Shown here piece after piece: positions 17,557 to 26,284 of a stretch of DNA of 64,000 bases. Below the pieces are notes generated by a model. That model worked only from the letters and a program-made list of their open reading frames with translations, made no database searches and was not told the origin of the DNA. Source of the DNA: Trebonia sp963773105. Its GTDB lineage: Bacteria; Actinomycetota; Actinomycetes; Streptosporangiales; Streptosporangiaceae. Position numbers and translations under genes: made by a program. The number at the start of each line of letters is the position of its first letter. Positions within the stretch are counted from its first letter, which is position 1. Location of the stretch: assembly GCA_963773105.1 (NCBI GenBank), contig CAVZAA010000002.1:1116001-1180000 (forward strand). The letters run 5' to 3'.

Positions 17557-18923
17557 GACCGTGCTGCCGTCTCGGCACCACCCGTCCGGCCGCCGATTAG
17601 CTCGATCAGTCCCAGCGCCACCAGCAGCAGCACCACGATCCAGATGGCGACTGCCAGCGTCGGCTGGCCCCAGAAGACGAAGATCAGGCCGGCGACCGCG
17701 ATGACGGAGATACGCAGCAGCCGCTTATGCGCGCCGGTCCACGCGCCCACCGGGCCGGGGTCCACGCCCCTACGTTCGATCTGAGTGCGCAGCCAGCCGA
17801 TGCTGGACGTCACCGCTCGCCGGGTCTGCACCGCGGCGCCCGAGGGGCCGATGAGGAACGCTCCGGCGGCGATGACGAGGCCGACCACGAAAAGCAGCCG
17901 CAGGCCGTCCTTGATGAACCGGACCAGGGTGTCGTACAGCACCGCCGCCGCGTCGGGCGGGAGCGTCGACTGCGGCACGCTGTTCAGGTAGATGCTGCGC
18001 GCGATCGCCAGCGCCACGCCGAGGACGATCATGGACGCCGACAGGCCGAGCCCGGCGCCGAGGAGCGCGCGCCGCCGGCCGCGGGCAATGTAGACGCCCG
18101 CTGCAAGCAGCGCAATCGAGAGAATCGGCAGCACCCATTTGAGCGTGTTGATGAGGCGGTAGCCCGCCTGTGCCTTGGACAGGTTCGGTGCCTCGAAGAG
18201 CGGGAAGGTGGGGTTGACCGGCGGGAGCTTGGCCGCGAGGGAGAACCCCTGTTTGGTGAGGGCCTGCTCCGCCTGGGTGATGAACGGGCCGAGCGAGATC
18301 ACCACCTTGCCGTCGACGACGTCGACCGCGCCGTTGCCCTGGCCGGACAGCACCTTCACGATTCCCGCGTGGGCCGTCCGGTTCGCCTGTACCCAGACCC
18401 TGGCCATCGCCGGACTGGCGACCACCCGGGCCACCGCGGTGCCGACGAGCCCGTTGACTCCGTTGGAGATGGCACCAGAGAAGTTCTTCAGCAGAGCGGA
18501 AAGACGCGGCGCGTTGCTATTCGAGAGCTGGACGGCCGCCTGGTTCACCAGTGCGTTCACGTCCAGCTGGCTGGTGATCGCGGATGTGATCTTGGTGCTC
18601 AGCGCGGCCTGGATCGGCGGCGACCCGATCAGCGGCGTTACGTTGGCCACGTACCGGTCCGTGTTGGAGACCTGGTTACTCGCCCAGACGGCGAGGACCG
18701 ACACCGGAGCGAGCACGCAGCCGAGGACGATCGCGACCACCGACACGTAAGCGCGCCAGCGGCCGTGGCGCGCGCGGCCGGTAGGCGTGGGGGTGCCGTC
18801 CCCGTCGCCCTTTTGCGCGCGCAGAGAACTAACCTCGGCGCGCAGCCGCTCAAGTTCGGCGTGTTCGTCTTTCGCGTTCCCGGGCCCGGCCATCGCGCCG
18901 GGCCCGGGGCTGTCGCTGGGCAA
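17553..18923 (-). CDS. Uncharacterised actinobacterial integral membrane protein
   Basis: 456 residues. The N-terminus has a short coiled-coil (residues ~20-37, HAELERLRAEVSSLRAQK), then a membrane helix (~58-82) and a ~180-residue outside domain (ALSTKITSAITSQLDVNALV and following) before four more membrane helices (LPILSIALLAAGVYI, MIVLGVALAIA, LLFVVGLVIAAGAFLIG, and the pair near the end). This is a widespread but unassigned actinobacterial family. It is coupled to the GAP gene downstream. Function unknown; an envelope role is plausible. Confidence 0.8.
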   Translation of the reverse strand: MPSDSPGPGAMAGPGNAKDEHAELERLRAEVSSLRAQKGDGDGTPTPTGRARHGRWRAYVSVVAIVLGCVLAPVSVLAVWASNQVSNTDRYVANVTPLIGSPPIQAALSTKITSAITSQLDVNALVNQAAVQLSNSNAPRLSALLKNFSGAISNGVNGLVGTAVARVVASPAMARVWVQANRTAHAGIVKVLSGQGNGAVDVVDGKVVISLGPFITQAEQALTKQGFSLAAKLPPVNPTFPLFEAPNLSKAQAGYRLINTLKWVLPILSIALLAAGVYIARGRRRALLGAGLGLSASMIVLGVALAIARSIYLNSVPQSTLPPDAAAVLYDTLVRFIKDGLRLLFVVGLVIAAGAFLIGPSGAAVQTRRAVTSSIGWLRTQIERRGVDPGPVGAWTGAHKRLLRISVIAVAGLIFVFWGQPTLAVAIWIVVLLLVALGLIELIGGRTGGAETAARS

Positions 18924-18950
18924 CGCTCGCTCCCGCTGGTCTCGGCCTCG

Positions 18951-19442
18951 TCAGTCCTCCTGCGCCATGGCCTCGCGGAGCTTGGCCTCCTGGTCCTCGG
19001 ACAGGTTGGTGCTGATCAGCTCGGCCTCGGTGCCCTCGAACTCGCGCTTGACCTTGTCAAACACGGCGTCCGAGCTGAGCAGGAACAGCGCCGAGGTGCC
19101 CGGGGTGACCTTGTCCCTGACCGTCTTTATGAACTGGTCGCTGATCCCGACGTCGGCCAGCGAGCCGAGCAGCGCGCCGGTGGCGGCGCCGATGGCCAGA
19201 CCGAGGACCGGGATGAAGAAGATCAGGCCGAACAGCAGGCCCCAGAACCCGCCGCCAAGCGCCCCGCCCTTCTTGGTGTCGTGCATCTGCTCCGTCTTCG
19301 GCTTCTTGCGGCCGGCTTCCCAGCTGACCACGGCCGCGTCCTGGACCTGGATCAGCCCCTGTGTCTGCAGCCCTTCTAGTTTCTGCAGCGCGGCCTCCGC
19401 GCCGAACGGTGTTTGGAACTTCCAGACCGTAAGCGATGACAT
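18951..19442 (-). CDS. DUF1269 family protein
   Basis: 163 residues. SSLTVWKFQTPFGAEAAL at the start, a glycine-rich hydrophobic middle (FWGLLFGLIFFIPVLGLAIG) and LADVGISDQFIKTVRDKVTPG followed by a charged end are typical of DUF1269. ATG 19442 follows GGAGACGAG and gives the usual N-terminus. These small proteins are often stress- or dormancy-induced and act in the membrane or cytosol by unknown means. Two CACCC-N5-GGGTG sites lie upstream. Confidence 0.82.
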   Translation of the reverse strand: MSSLTVWKFQTPFGAEAALQKLEGLQTQGLIQVQDAAVVSWEAGRKKPKTEQMHDTKKGGALGGGFWGLLFGLIFFIPVLGLAIGAATGALLGSLADVGISDQFIKTVRDKVTPGTSALFLLSSDAVFDKVKREFEGTEAELISTNLSEDQEAKLREAMAQED

Positions 19443-19531
19443 CTCGTCTCCGTTTCGTTGTTCCGGCGGCTCCGCCGCCGGAAGGGGGCTGCCGCCTGAG
19501 CACCTTGTGCCCGTTCCGCTGCCGGTCGCCC

Positions 19532-19548
19532 TCACCCGCCACGGGTGA
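19532..19548. promoter_or_regulatory. TCACCC-N5-GGGTGA palindrome, site 2
   Basis: TCACCCGCCACGGGTGA, about 90 bases upstream of the DUF1269 start. Perfect six-base arms. Candidate operator. Confidence 0.55.
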
Positions 19549-19640
19549 ACATGGCCGGCTATGGCGGCCGGGAAAGGCTTGACGGTCGCGGCACGGTCGC
19601 GATCGTGACGCCGTCCCCCGGGGCGGCAGTCGCGCCAGCC

Positions 19641-19657
19641 TCACCCGGTTCGGGTGA
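19641..19657. promoter_or_regulatory. TCACCC-N5-GGGTGA palindrome, site 3
   Basis: TCACCCGGTTCGGGTGA, just beyond the stop of the MalT-like regulator gene and about 200 bases upstream of DUF1269. Same arms and spacing as site 2, 109 bases away. Confidence 0.55.
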
Positions 19658-19677
19658 CGTGACCACCCCACCCCGGG

Positions 19678-22299
19678 TCAAACCAGGTGCAGGCGGCGGC
19701 CCCGGGCGATGGCGGAGCGCCGGGACGTGACGCCCAGCTTGCGGTAAACCGACCGCAGGTGGGTCTTGACCGTGTTGACCGACAGGAACAGGGCCTCCGC
19801 GATCTCCTGGTTGGTCAGGTACGAGGGCAGCAGCCGCAGCACCGCCAGCTCGCTCAGGGTGAGCGGCGGCGAGTCCGCGTCGGCCCGGGTGCCGCTCGCG
19901 GGCAGCTGGCAGACGAAGCGCTCGCGGACCCGCGCGGCGAAGGCGACCGCGCGGCTGGCAGGCGGAATCAGGATCGCGATGGCCGAATGGACTCCCATGC
20001 CGGCCTCGAGGAACGGCCGGTACGCGCCGTGCGGCTCCGCGATCGCCAGCGCGTGCTCAAGCAGCGCGGCGGCGTCGTCGGCGGTGCCGAGCCGCCGGTT
20101 CGCCACGGTGGCGACGAGCAGCGCGGTGATCTGGTCCCGCAGCGTGACCCCGGCCGTGTCCAGGCACTCGCCGGCCGCCTTGAGCGCGCCGGCCGGGTCG
20201 CCGTCCGCCAGCAGCAGCCGCGCGCGGGCCAGGATCTGGTCCGCCCGCTGCCGGTCCGACGCGGTCTCGTCGGCCGTGTCGTCCGGCATCTCGTCGGCCG
20301 TGCCGGCCAGGGCCGCCGCCGCGAGCGGAAGATCGCCCGCCCGCAGCTCGATGTCGGCCTCGAGCACGCGTGCCGCCAGTGGGTCGAGGCCGCGCTCGCG
20401 CACCAGCCGGGCCAGGCTGCGGGCAGCGGTGATGTCGCCCCCCGCGAGCGCGGCCCGCGCTCTGATCAGCGCCTCCACCGCTCCCAGGTCGGGCTCGGCG
20501 GGCATCCTGCGAACGTCCGTGGTGTCGGCCTCGTCAAGCAGCAGTCCGGCCGAGCTCAGGTCGTCCTGGTCAAGCGCCAGTTGCGCGGCGGCCAGCGCCA
20601 CCAGGCCCGCGGCGTCAGGATCGGCCGGGATGCGCTCTTCCTGGCCGATGAGCTCCGCGGCCGCCCTGAGGTCGCCGTAGAGCGCCTCGGCGAGCGCCTG
20701 CCAGCCGCGGGCGCGGGCCAGCAGCCCCGCCAGCCCCGCCGCCTCCAGCTGACGGACCGCGTGCCTTAGCTCGCGCCGTGCGTCCGTTACCTCCCAGCGG
20801 CGTAGCCTGGCCGTGCCCAGGGCGAGCCACAGCGTTCCCAGCGCCCGGTGCGCGGGCAGCGTCCCCGCAATCGCCTGCGCGCGCTCGGCCAGCATCCGGC
20901 CGCGCAGCAGGGCGGGCTCGTCGGCCGTGTGCATCACCCGCAGCGCCGCCAGCCACAGCTCGACCACCGGCCGGACGGCCGGCGCGCAGCCGCCGATCGT
21001 CTGCTCTGCCCGATCCAGGTAGGCGACGGCGGACTCGGGACCGCCCCGGCACAGCCGGGCCGCCCCCAGCGCTGCCGCCACGGCCGGGTCATCCGCCCGC
21101 CGGTCGGCGGGAAACCGGCCGATGACCTCCTCGAGCTCGGCCGCCCGGCCGCCGAGCGCGGCCGCGATGCCGACCTCCGCCAGCGCGCGCGATGCGAAGT
21201 CCCAGTCGCCCGCCTCGGCCGAGCACCGCACCGCCTCGACCGCCTCGCTGCGGGCGGCGTGCCACCGCGCTGCCCGGGCGGCCAGCAGCGGCACCTCGTC
21301 CGGCAGCTGACGGCGCAGCTCCGCCGTCAGCAGGTCGCGCAGGAACGGGTGATACCGGTACTGGCCGCCGCTGTCCGCCACCACCAGGCTGTTCTCCCTG
21401 ACCAGCCGGTCAAGCACCCGGGCGCCGCCGGAACCGCCGGTCAGCCAGTCGGCGAACTCGCCGGTGAGCCACCCGGCCATGCTCGTCCGCAGCATGAACT
21501 GCCGTATCCCGGCCGGCTGCCGGTCCAGGATCTCGTCGCGCAAGTAGTCGGCGGCGGCCGGATCGCTGCCGACCTGGCTCGGGGTCCCCGAACCGCGGTG
21601 GGTGGCCAGCGCGGCCAGCCGCAGCCCCGCCATCCAGCCTTCGGTGTAGCGGAGCAGGTCGTCGCGTTCGGCCGGCGCGACGCGGAGCCCGAGCTTCGCC
21701 AGGTAGGCGTCCGCCTCCGTGGTGGCGCAGGCCAGGTCGGTCGCGTCGAGCTCGGCCAGATCGCCGCCCACCCGCATTTTCGCCAATTGCAGTCCGGGCG
21801 CGTATCGCCCGCACAGGATGAGGCGCAGCCCGATGGGGGCGTGATGCACCAGAAAGCTAAGCTCGGGCAGGATGCTGCCGCCGGCCAGCGCGTGCACGTC
21901 GTCGAGCACCAGCGTGATCTGGCAGGCGGACCCTCGGACCGCGTCCGCCAGGCTCACCGGCAGGTCGTCGGCCGCGCTGCGGCTGCGGGGCACCAGCGCG
22001 GGCTCGGGCGGCGGCGGCGCGGCCGACCCATCGGCCAGCGCGGCGGCCACGTTCGCCCAGAACCGGGACGGGTCCCGGTCGCCCTCGTCCACCGTGAGCC
22101 AGGCGACCCTGGACGACCGGGCGGCCGACTGGGCCCAGATCGCGCAGGCAAGGGTCTTCCCGGCGCAGGCCGGCGCCGTGATCACCGTCACCGGGTGAGC
22201 CGCGGCTCGCTCGATCAGACCGGTAACGCGGGGCCGGTTCAGCACGCCGACGCCTAGCGACGGCACCCGAAGCTTGTCCCCCCGGAGCCCGGAATTCAT
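19678..22299 (-). CDS. MalT-like (LAL) LuxR-family transcriptional regulator
   Basis: About 873 residues. An N-terminal ATPase domain has VITAPACAGKT, a degenerate Walker A (usual form APAGYGKT), and Walker B LVLDDVHAL; the long middle is a helical repeat (TPR-like) region; the last ~60 residues are the LuxR helix-turn-helix (LTLSELAVLRLLPSYL, NQEIAEALFLSVNTVKTHL). MalT-type regulators are ATP-dependent activators that respond to small inducers. ATG 22299 is preferred to 22335 because AGGTGA lies nine bases upstream. It is divergent from ftsH, with palindromes in between; inducer and targets unknown. Confidence 0.9.
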   Translation of the reverse strand: MNSGLRGDKLRVPSLGVGVLNRPRVTGLIERAAAHPVTVITAPACAGKTLACAIWAQSAARSSRVAWLTVDEGDRDPSRFWANVAAALADGSAAPPPPEPALVPRSRSAADDLPVSLADAVRGSACQITLVLDDVHALAGGSILPELSFLVHHAPIGLRLILCGRYAPGLQLAKMRVGGDLAELDATDLACATTEADAYLAKLGLRVAPAERDDLLRYTEGWMAGLRLAALATHRGSGTPSQVGSDPAAADYLRDEILDRQPAGIRQFMLRTSMAGWLTGEFADWLTGGSGGARVLDRLVRENSLVVADSGGQYRYHPFLRDLLTAELRRQLPDEVPLLAARAARWHAARSEAVEAVRCSAEAGDWDFASRALAEVGIAAALGGRAAELEEVIGRFPADRRADDPAVAAALGAARLCRGGPESAVAYLDRAEQTIGGCAPAVRPVVELWLAALRVMHTADEPALLRGRMLAERAQAIAGTLPAHRALGTLWLALGTARLRRWEVTDARRELRHAVRQLEAAGLAGLLARARGWQALAEALYGDLRAAAELIGQEERIPADPDAAGLVALAAAQLALDQDDLSSAGLLLDEADTTDVRRMPAEPDLGAVEALIRARAALAGGDITAARSLARLVRERGLDPLAARVLEADIELRAGDLPLAAAALAGTADEMPDDTADETASDRQRADQILARARLLLADGDPAGALKAAGECLDTAGVTLRDQITALLVATVANRRLGTADDAAALLEHALAIAEPHGAYRPFLEAGMGVHSAIAILIPPASRAVAFAARVRERFVCQLPASGTRADADSPPLTLSELAVLRLLPSYLTNQEIAEALFLSVNTVKTHLRSVYRKLGVTSRRSAIARGRRLHLV

Positions 22300-22647
22300 T
22301 CTGGTATCACCTACAACGGCCGCCGCACGCGCCATTTATCCCCCTGAATCCTCTGCATCCTCTTCCGCATCGGCTCCCGCGAAGGGGAAACGTACCCGTA
22401 GCGGACGTCGGCCAACCGGCCTACACCCACGCAGGGTGATATCTCACATACGTACAGTGAGTAAACGGCCGATCCCGGGAGGCTTGATCGCCCAGGGCGT
22501 AGTCGCTGGCCGCCGTGGCAGGAAGAGGCGGGCACGGGCGCGGTGTTTACCCGGTGTTGGGTAAAAAAGTGGCCGCTAGGGAAATAGCAGAGCACTGGGA
22601 CACCGCCGGCCGCGGATGCTCGTCGGCCGGCCAGAAGGGTGCGACCG
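22300..22647. promoter_or_regulatory. Divergent regulatory region between the LAL regulator and ftsH
   Basis: No gene is supported. It holds CACCCACGCAGGGTG (22424-22438, site 4 of the CACCC-N5-GGGTG set), CTCAC/GTGAG (22443-22461), and TTACCC/GGGTAA with a six-base centre (22547-22564), which resembles the same motif. A plausible control region for both genes. Confidence 0.5.
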
Positions 22648-24633
22648 ATGAGCAAGCAAGCCTCGACCCCGCCGCCGGGCGATAAGCCGACGCCAGGGAA
22701 AACGCCGCCGCCGCCGCCGGCCTGGCGGCACTCGCTGCTGCCGTTGGCGATCGTGGTCGCGTTCTTCCTGTGGATCTTTTTGTCGCCCCTGCACGGGACG
22801 TCCTCGACCAACCTCACTTTTACGCAGTTCCAGCACGACCTGGCGGCCAAGACCGTCAAGACGGTGGACATCCCGCAGGGCACCGGCACCGCGACCGGCA
22901 CGCTCAAGAACGGCACAAAGTTCACCGTGACCCTCCCGTCGCCGCAGCCTGACTCGCTGTCGACCCAGCTGACCGCGTCGGGGGCGGCGACGAGCTATAC
23001 GGTCCCGTCGTCGGGATTCGGGTCGGAGCTGCTGTCGTGGCTGATCCTGCTGCTGCCGATCGCGCTGTTCGGCTGGCTTTACCTGCGGCTGTCGCGCGGG
23101 GCGGGCGGGGCGATGCAGGGGGTGCTCGGCGTGGGCAAGTCCCGGGCGAAGGTGTTTGACGAGGAGCAGCCGTCGACCACGTTCGCGGACGTAGCCGGCT
23201 ACGACGGGGCGAAGGCCGAGATCAGCGAGGTCGTCGACTTCCTGAGCAGGCCCGAGCGGTTCGCGCGGGCCGGTGCCGTGGTGCCGCGCGGCGTGCTGAT
23301 GGTGGGCCCCCCTGGGACAGGCAAGACGCTGCTCGCCCGGGCCGTCGCCGGCGAGGCAAAGGTGCCGTTCTTCTCGGTGTCCGGGTCGGGGTTTGTGGAG
23401 CTGTTCGTCGGCGTGGGCGCAGCGAGGGTCCGGGACCTCTTCGCCGAGGCCCGCAAGCGCGCACCGTCCATCATCTTCATCGACGAGATCGACGCCATCG
23501 GGCAGCGCCGGGCCGGGTCGGGCGCGGTCGTCTCCAACGACGAGCGGGAGCAGACCCTCAACCAGCTGCTGGCCGAGATGGACGGCTTCGATCCCTCTTC
23601 GGGCGTCGTGGTCCTCGGCGCGACGAACCGGCCGGAGGTTCTCGACCCGGCGCTGCTGCGCCCCGGCCGATTCGACCGGCAGGTCACGATCCCGCTGCCG
23701 AACGTCAGCGAGCGGGCCGCGATCCTCAAGGTTCACGTCCGCGACAAGAAGCTCGCGCCCGACGTCGACCTGACCGTCATCGCGCGGGGCACCCCCGGTT
23801 TCTCCGGCGCCGACCTGGCCAACCTCGCCAACGAGGCCGCGATCTTCGCGGTCCGCGACAATCGCCACATCATCACCGCCGACGACTTCTTCGAGGCCCG
23901 CGACCGGGTCATTCTCGGCCGCCGGGAGGGATCGAACGTGCTCCTGCCGGAGGAGAAGCACGCGGTCGCGGTGCACGAGTCCGGTCACGCCCTGGTGGCG
24001 GCGCTGGCCGAGCACGCCGACCCGGTGGCCAAGGTGACGATCCTGCCCGCCGGGCAGGCGCTCGGCGTCACCGAGCAGCTGCCGCTGGTGGAGCGGCACA
24101 TGTACGGCGAGGACTACCTCTACGACTCGCTGGCCGTGCGGCTGGGCGGCCGGGCGGCCGAACTGGTCGTCCTCGGCCAGGGCTCGACCGGGGCGGGCAA
24201 CGACCTGGCCGGGGCCACCGACCTGGCGACCAAGATGGTCCGCGAGTTCGGCATGTCCCCGGTCCTCGGGCCGGTGGGCTACCCAGAAGGCGGCTCGGTG
24301 TTCCTCGGCGGGGGCGGCCCTGGCATGTCCAGCCGGCCGTACGCGGAGGCGACCCAGGCCGCGATCGACACTGAGGTCTCCAAGCTGCTGCGCAAGGCCG
24401 AGGCGCGCGCGGTGGAGGAACTCAAGACCCACCGGGCCGAACTCGACGCGCTCGTCGGGCTCCTGCTGGAAAAGGAGACCGTCGACGGCAAGGACGTCTA
24501 CCGGCTGGCAGGCCGCCCGGACAAGTCGGCCGGGCTGGCCGCGCCGCCCATGGTGGTCGCGCCGCACCCGGCGGACGCGCAGAGCCGGGGAACGGGGGTT
24601 GCCAGCGCGGACGCCGCCACGTCCGAGCCGTAG
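22648..24633 (+). CDS. ftsH: FtsH-type membrane ATP-dependent zinc metalloprotease
   Basis: About 661 residues. Two membrane segments (~29-48 and ~126-150) flank a short outside domain; then AAA+ with Walker A GPPGTGKT, Walker B FIDEIDA, the pore motif FVG in GSGFVELFVG, SRH ATNRPEVLDPALLRPGRFDRQ, and the protease domain with HESGH near residue 441. It degrades membrane and regulatory proteins as a hexamer. ATG 22648 follows AGAAGG; a GTG nine bases earlier is possible. It is not in the usual hpt/folE setting, so it may be a second FtsH. The usual HEAGH is HESGH here. Confidence 0.93.
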   Translation: MSKQASTPPPGDKPTPGKTPPPPPAWRHSLLPLAIVVAFFLWIFLSPLHGTSSTNLTFTQFQHDLAAKTVKTVDIPQGTGTATGTLKNGTKFTVTLPSPQPDSLSTQLTASGAATSYTVPSSGFGSELLSWLILLLPIALFGWLYLRLSRGAGGAMQGVLGVGKSRAKVFDEEQPSTTFADVAGYDGAKAEISEVVDFLSRPERFARAGAVVPRGVLMVGPPGTGKTLLARAVAGEAKVPFFSVSGSGFVELFVGVGAARVRDLFAEARKRAPSIIFIDEIDAIGQRRAGSGAVVSNDEREQTLNQLLAEMDGFDPSSGVVVLGATNRPEVLDPALLRPGRFDRQVTIPLPNVSERAAILKVHVRDKKLAPDVDLTVIARGTPGFSGADLANLANEAAIFAVRDNRHIITADDFFEARDRVILGRREGSNVLLPEEKHAVAVHESGHALVAALAEHADPVAKVTILPAGQALGVTEQLPLVERHMYGEDYLYDSLAVRLGGRAAELVVLGQGSTGAGNDLAGATDLATKMVREFGMSPVLGPVGYPEGGSVFLGGGGPGMSSRPYAEATQAAIDTEVSKLLRKAEARAVEELKTHRAELDALVGLLLEKETVDGKDVYRLAGRPDKSAGLAAPPMVVAPHPADAQSRGTGVASADAATSEP

Positions 24634-24717
24634 CCGGCCGTCCGGCACCGGTGTCGCCCTTCGCCGTTCCAGTGAGTGACGCCCCAGCGGACCCCGGTGC
24701 CGGATAGTCTCGGGTGC

Positions 24718-25722
24718 ATGGCCCATGGCATTGCCGCGCTCCCTGAGTTCATCCCCAGCCCGCCGATTAACGCTTTCCATATCGGCCCGCTTGAGATCCA
24801 CTTTTACGCGCTTGGCTACATCATCGGGATCACGCTGGCGATCCTGATCACCAGGCGGCGCTGGCGCGCCCTCGGCGGCGACCCGAACCTGGTCAACGAC
24901 ATCGCGCTGTGGGTCGTGCCCGCGGGCATCATCGGCGGCCGCATTTACTTTGACATCACCACGCCGGGCGACATCCCGCACGTCTGGTACGGGCCGTTCG
25001 CCGTCTGGACCGGCGGCCTCGGCATCTGGGGCGGCGTCGCGCTGGCGGCCGCGGTCGGCGCCTGGCGGCTGCACCGGCTCGGCATCACCGTGGGCCCGTT
25101 CGCGAACGCCATCGCCCCGGCGCTGCTCGTCGCCCAGGCGGTCGGCCGCTTCGGCAACTATTTCAACAAGGAACTCTTCGGTAAGCCGACAACGCTGCCA
25201 TGGGGCCTGGAGATCCCGTACCCCTACCGCGTGGCCGGGGGCATCCCGGCGCAGGACCTGCACTTCACCACCTTCCAGCCGTCGTTCCTGTACGAGTTGA
25301 TCTGGGACCTGGCCCTGGCGGCGTTCCTGGTCTGGCTCGGGCACCACGCCAGGATCAGGCCGTGGAGCCTCTTCGCGCTGTACGTGGCCGGCTACTCCGG
25401 ATATCGCATCTTCGAGGAGACGATCAGGATCGACTCCTCCGAGTACTTCCTCGGCCTGCGGCTGAACATGTTCGTCGCGATCGCCCTGACCGTGGTCGGG
25501 CTCGTCTGGTTCGCCTTGGCGCAGCGCCGTCCGGAGCGGCCCGTCACCGTGCTCCCGGCCAGCGCCTCCGGGTCGGTCGAGGACGTCAAGCCCGACCAGG
25601 CGGCCGCCGTCACGGCTGACCCGGAGGACGCCGCGAACCCGGAGGGCGCCGCGGATCCGTCCGCCCCGGAAGAGGCCGGAGCGGACGGCGCCACTGCAGC
25701 GACGGTCCGTTCGGACGAATGA
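24718..25722 (+). CDS. lgt: Prolipoprotein diacylglyceryl transferase
   Basis: 334 residues. It transfers diacylglycerol from phosphatidylglycerol to the lipobox cysteine of prolipoproteins in the membrane. The Lgt signature GRFGNYFNKELFG and the start IGPLEIHFYALGYIIGI are clear, with seven membrane segments. After residue ~275 comes a low-complexity Ala/Glu/Asp/Pro tail usual in actinomycete Lgt. ATG 24718 is seven bases after TAGTCT and has no ribosome site, so the message is probably leaderless. The last 331 bases overlap, antisense, the frame of the YbaK-like gene. Confidence 0.95.
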   Translation: MAHGIAALPEFIPSPPINAFHIGPLEIHFYALGYIIGITLAILITRRRWRALGGDPNLVNDIALWVVPAGIIGGRIYFDITTPGDIPHVWYGPFAVWTGGLGIWGGVALAAAVGAWRLHRLGITVGPFANAIAPALLVAQAVGRFGNYFNKELFGKPTTLPWGLEIPYPYRVAGGIPAQDLHFTTFQPSFLYELIWDLALAAFLVWLGHHARIRPWSLFALYVAGYSGYRIFEETIRIDSSEYFLGLRLNMFVAIALTVVGLVWFALAQRRPERPVTVLPASASGSVEDVKPDQAAAVTADPEDAANPEGAADPSAPEEAGADGATAATVRSDE

Positions 25723-26210
25723 TTTTCTAAAGCCGCCGCTATCTCGGCGACCTTCGCCCCCGTCGCCTTGATCAGGTCGGCGGGGGCGATTTCCATCTGC
25801 AGGCCCCGGCGGCCGGCCGAGCAGAACAGCGTGCTGAGCTCCAGCGCTGACGCATCGACAACGATGGGCAGGCGACGCTTCTGCCCGACCGGGGAGATGC
25901 CGCCGACGACGTAGCCGGTGGCGCGCTCGGCGGCCGCGGCCTCGGCCATGACCGCCTTCTTCCCGCCGACGGCGGCCGCGAGCGCCTTGAGGTCAAGCTG
26001 GCGGCTGACCTGGACGACGCCGACCGCGAGGGGGCCGCCGTCCACGACCGCGACCAACGTCTTGAACAGCCGCTCGGGCGGCACGCCGAGCGCCGCGCTC
26101 GCCTCCAGGCCGAAAGAGTCTGCCCTCGGGTCGTGCGTGTACTCGTGCAGGACGAACGGGATCTTCGCCCGCTCGAGGGCGATCGTCGCCGTGGTGCCTC
26201 GGGTAGCCAC
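25392..26210 (-). CDS. ybaK: YbaK/EbsC-type aminoacyl-tRNA deacylase, with long antisense-overlapping tail
   Basis: The first ~160 residues match Cys-tRNA(Pro)/YbaK deacylases: IPFVLHEYTHDP, LFKTLVAVVDGG, KKAVMAEAAAAERATGYVVGGISPVG, LPIVVDASAL, EIAPADLIKATGA. These hydrolyse mischarged Cys-tRNA(Pro). Normal proteins end about there; this frame runs on to 25392, about 110 residues inside the antisense of lgt, with Ala/Ser-rich sequence that looks non-functional. Either the natural stop is lost or the genes really overlap by 331 bases. GTG 26210 is chosen because ACAGTA (minus-strand TACTGT) lies eight bases upstream. Confidence 0.8.
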   Translation of the reverse strand: MATRGTTATIALERAKIPFVLHEYTHDPRADSFGLEASAALGVPPERLFKTLVAVVDGGPLAVGVVQVSRQLDLKALAAAVGGKKAVMAEAAAAERATGYVVGGISPVGQKRRLPIVVDASALELSTLFCSAGRRGLQMEIAPADLIKATGAKVAEIAAALENHSSERTVAAVAPSAPASSGADGSAAPSGFAASSGSAVTAAAWSGLTSSTDPEALAGSTVTGRSGRRCAKANQTSPTTVRAIATNMFSRRPRKYSEESILIVSSKMRYPE

Positions 26211-26284
26211 GAACGGCCACAGTAGCGGTCGGAGCAGCGGCCCGGCAGTGCGGGGCTTCCGCAAACTCGGTAACCTATCCGGTC

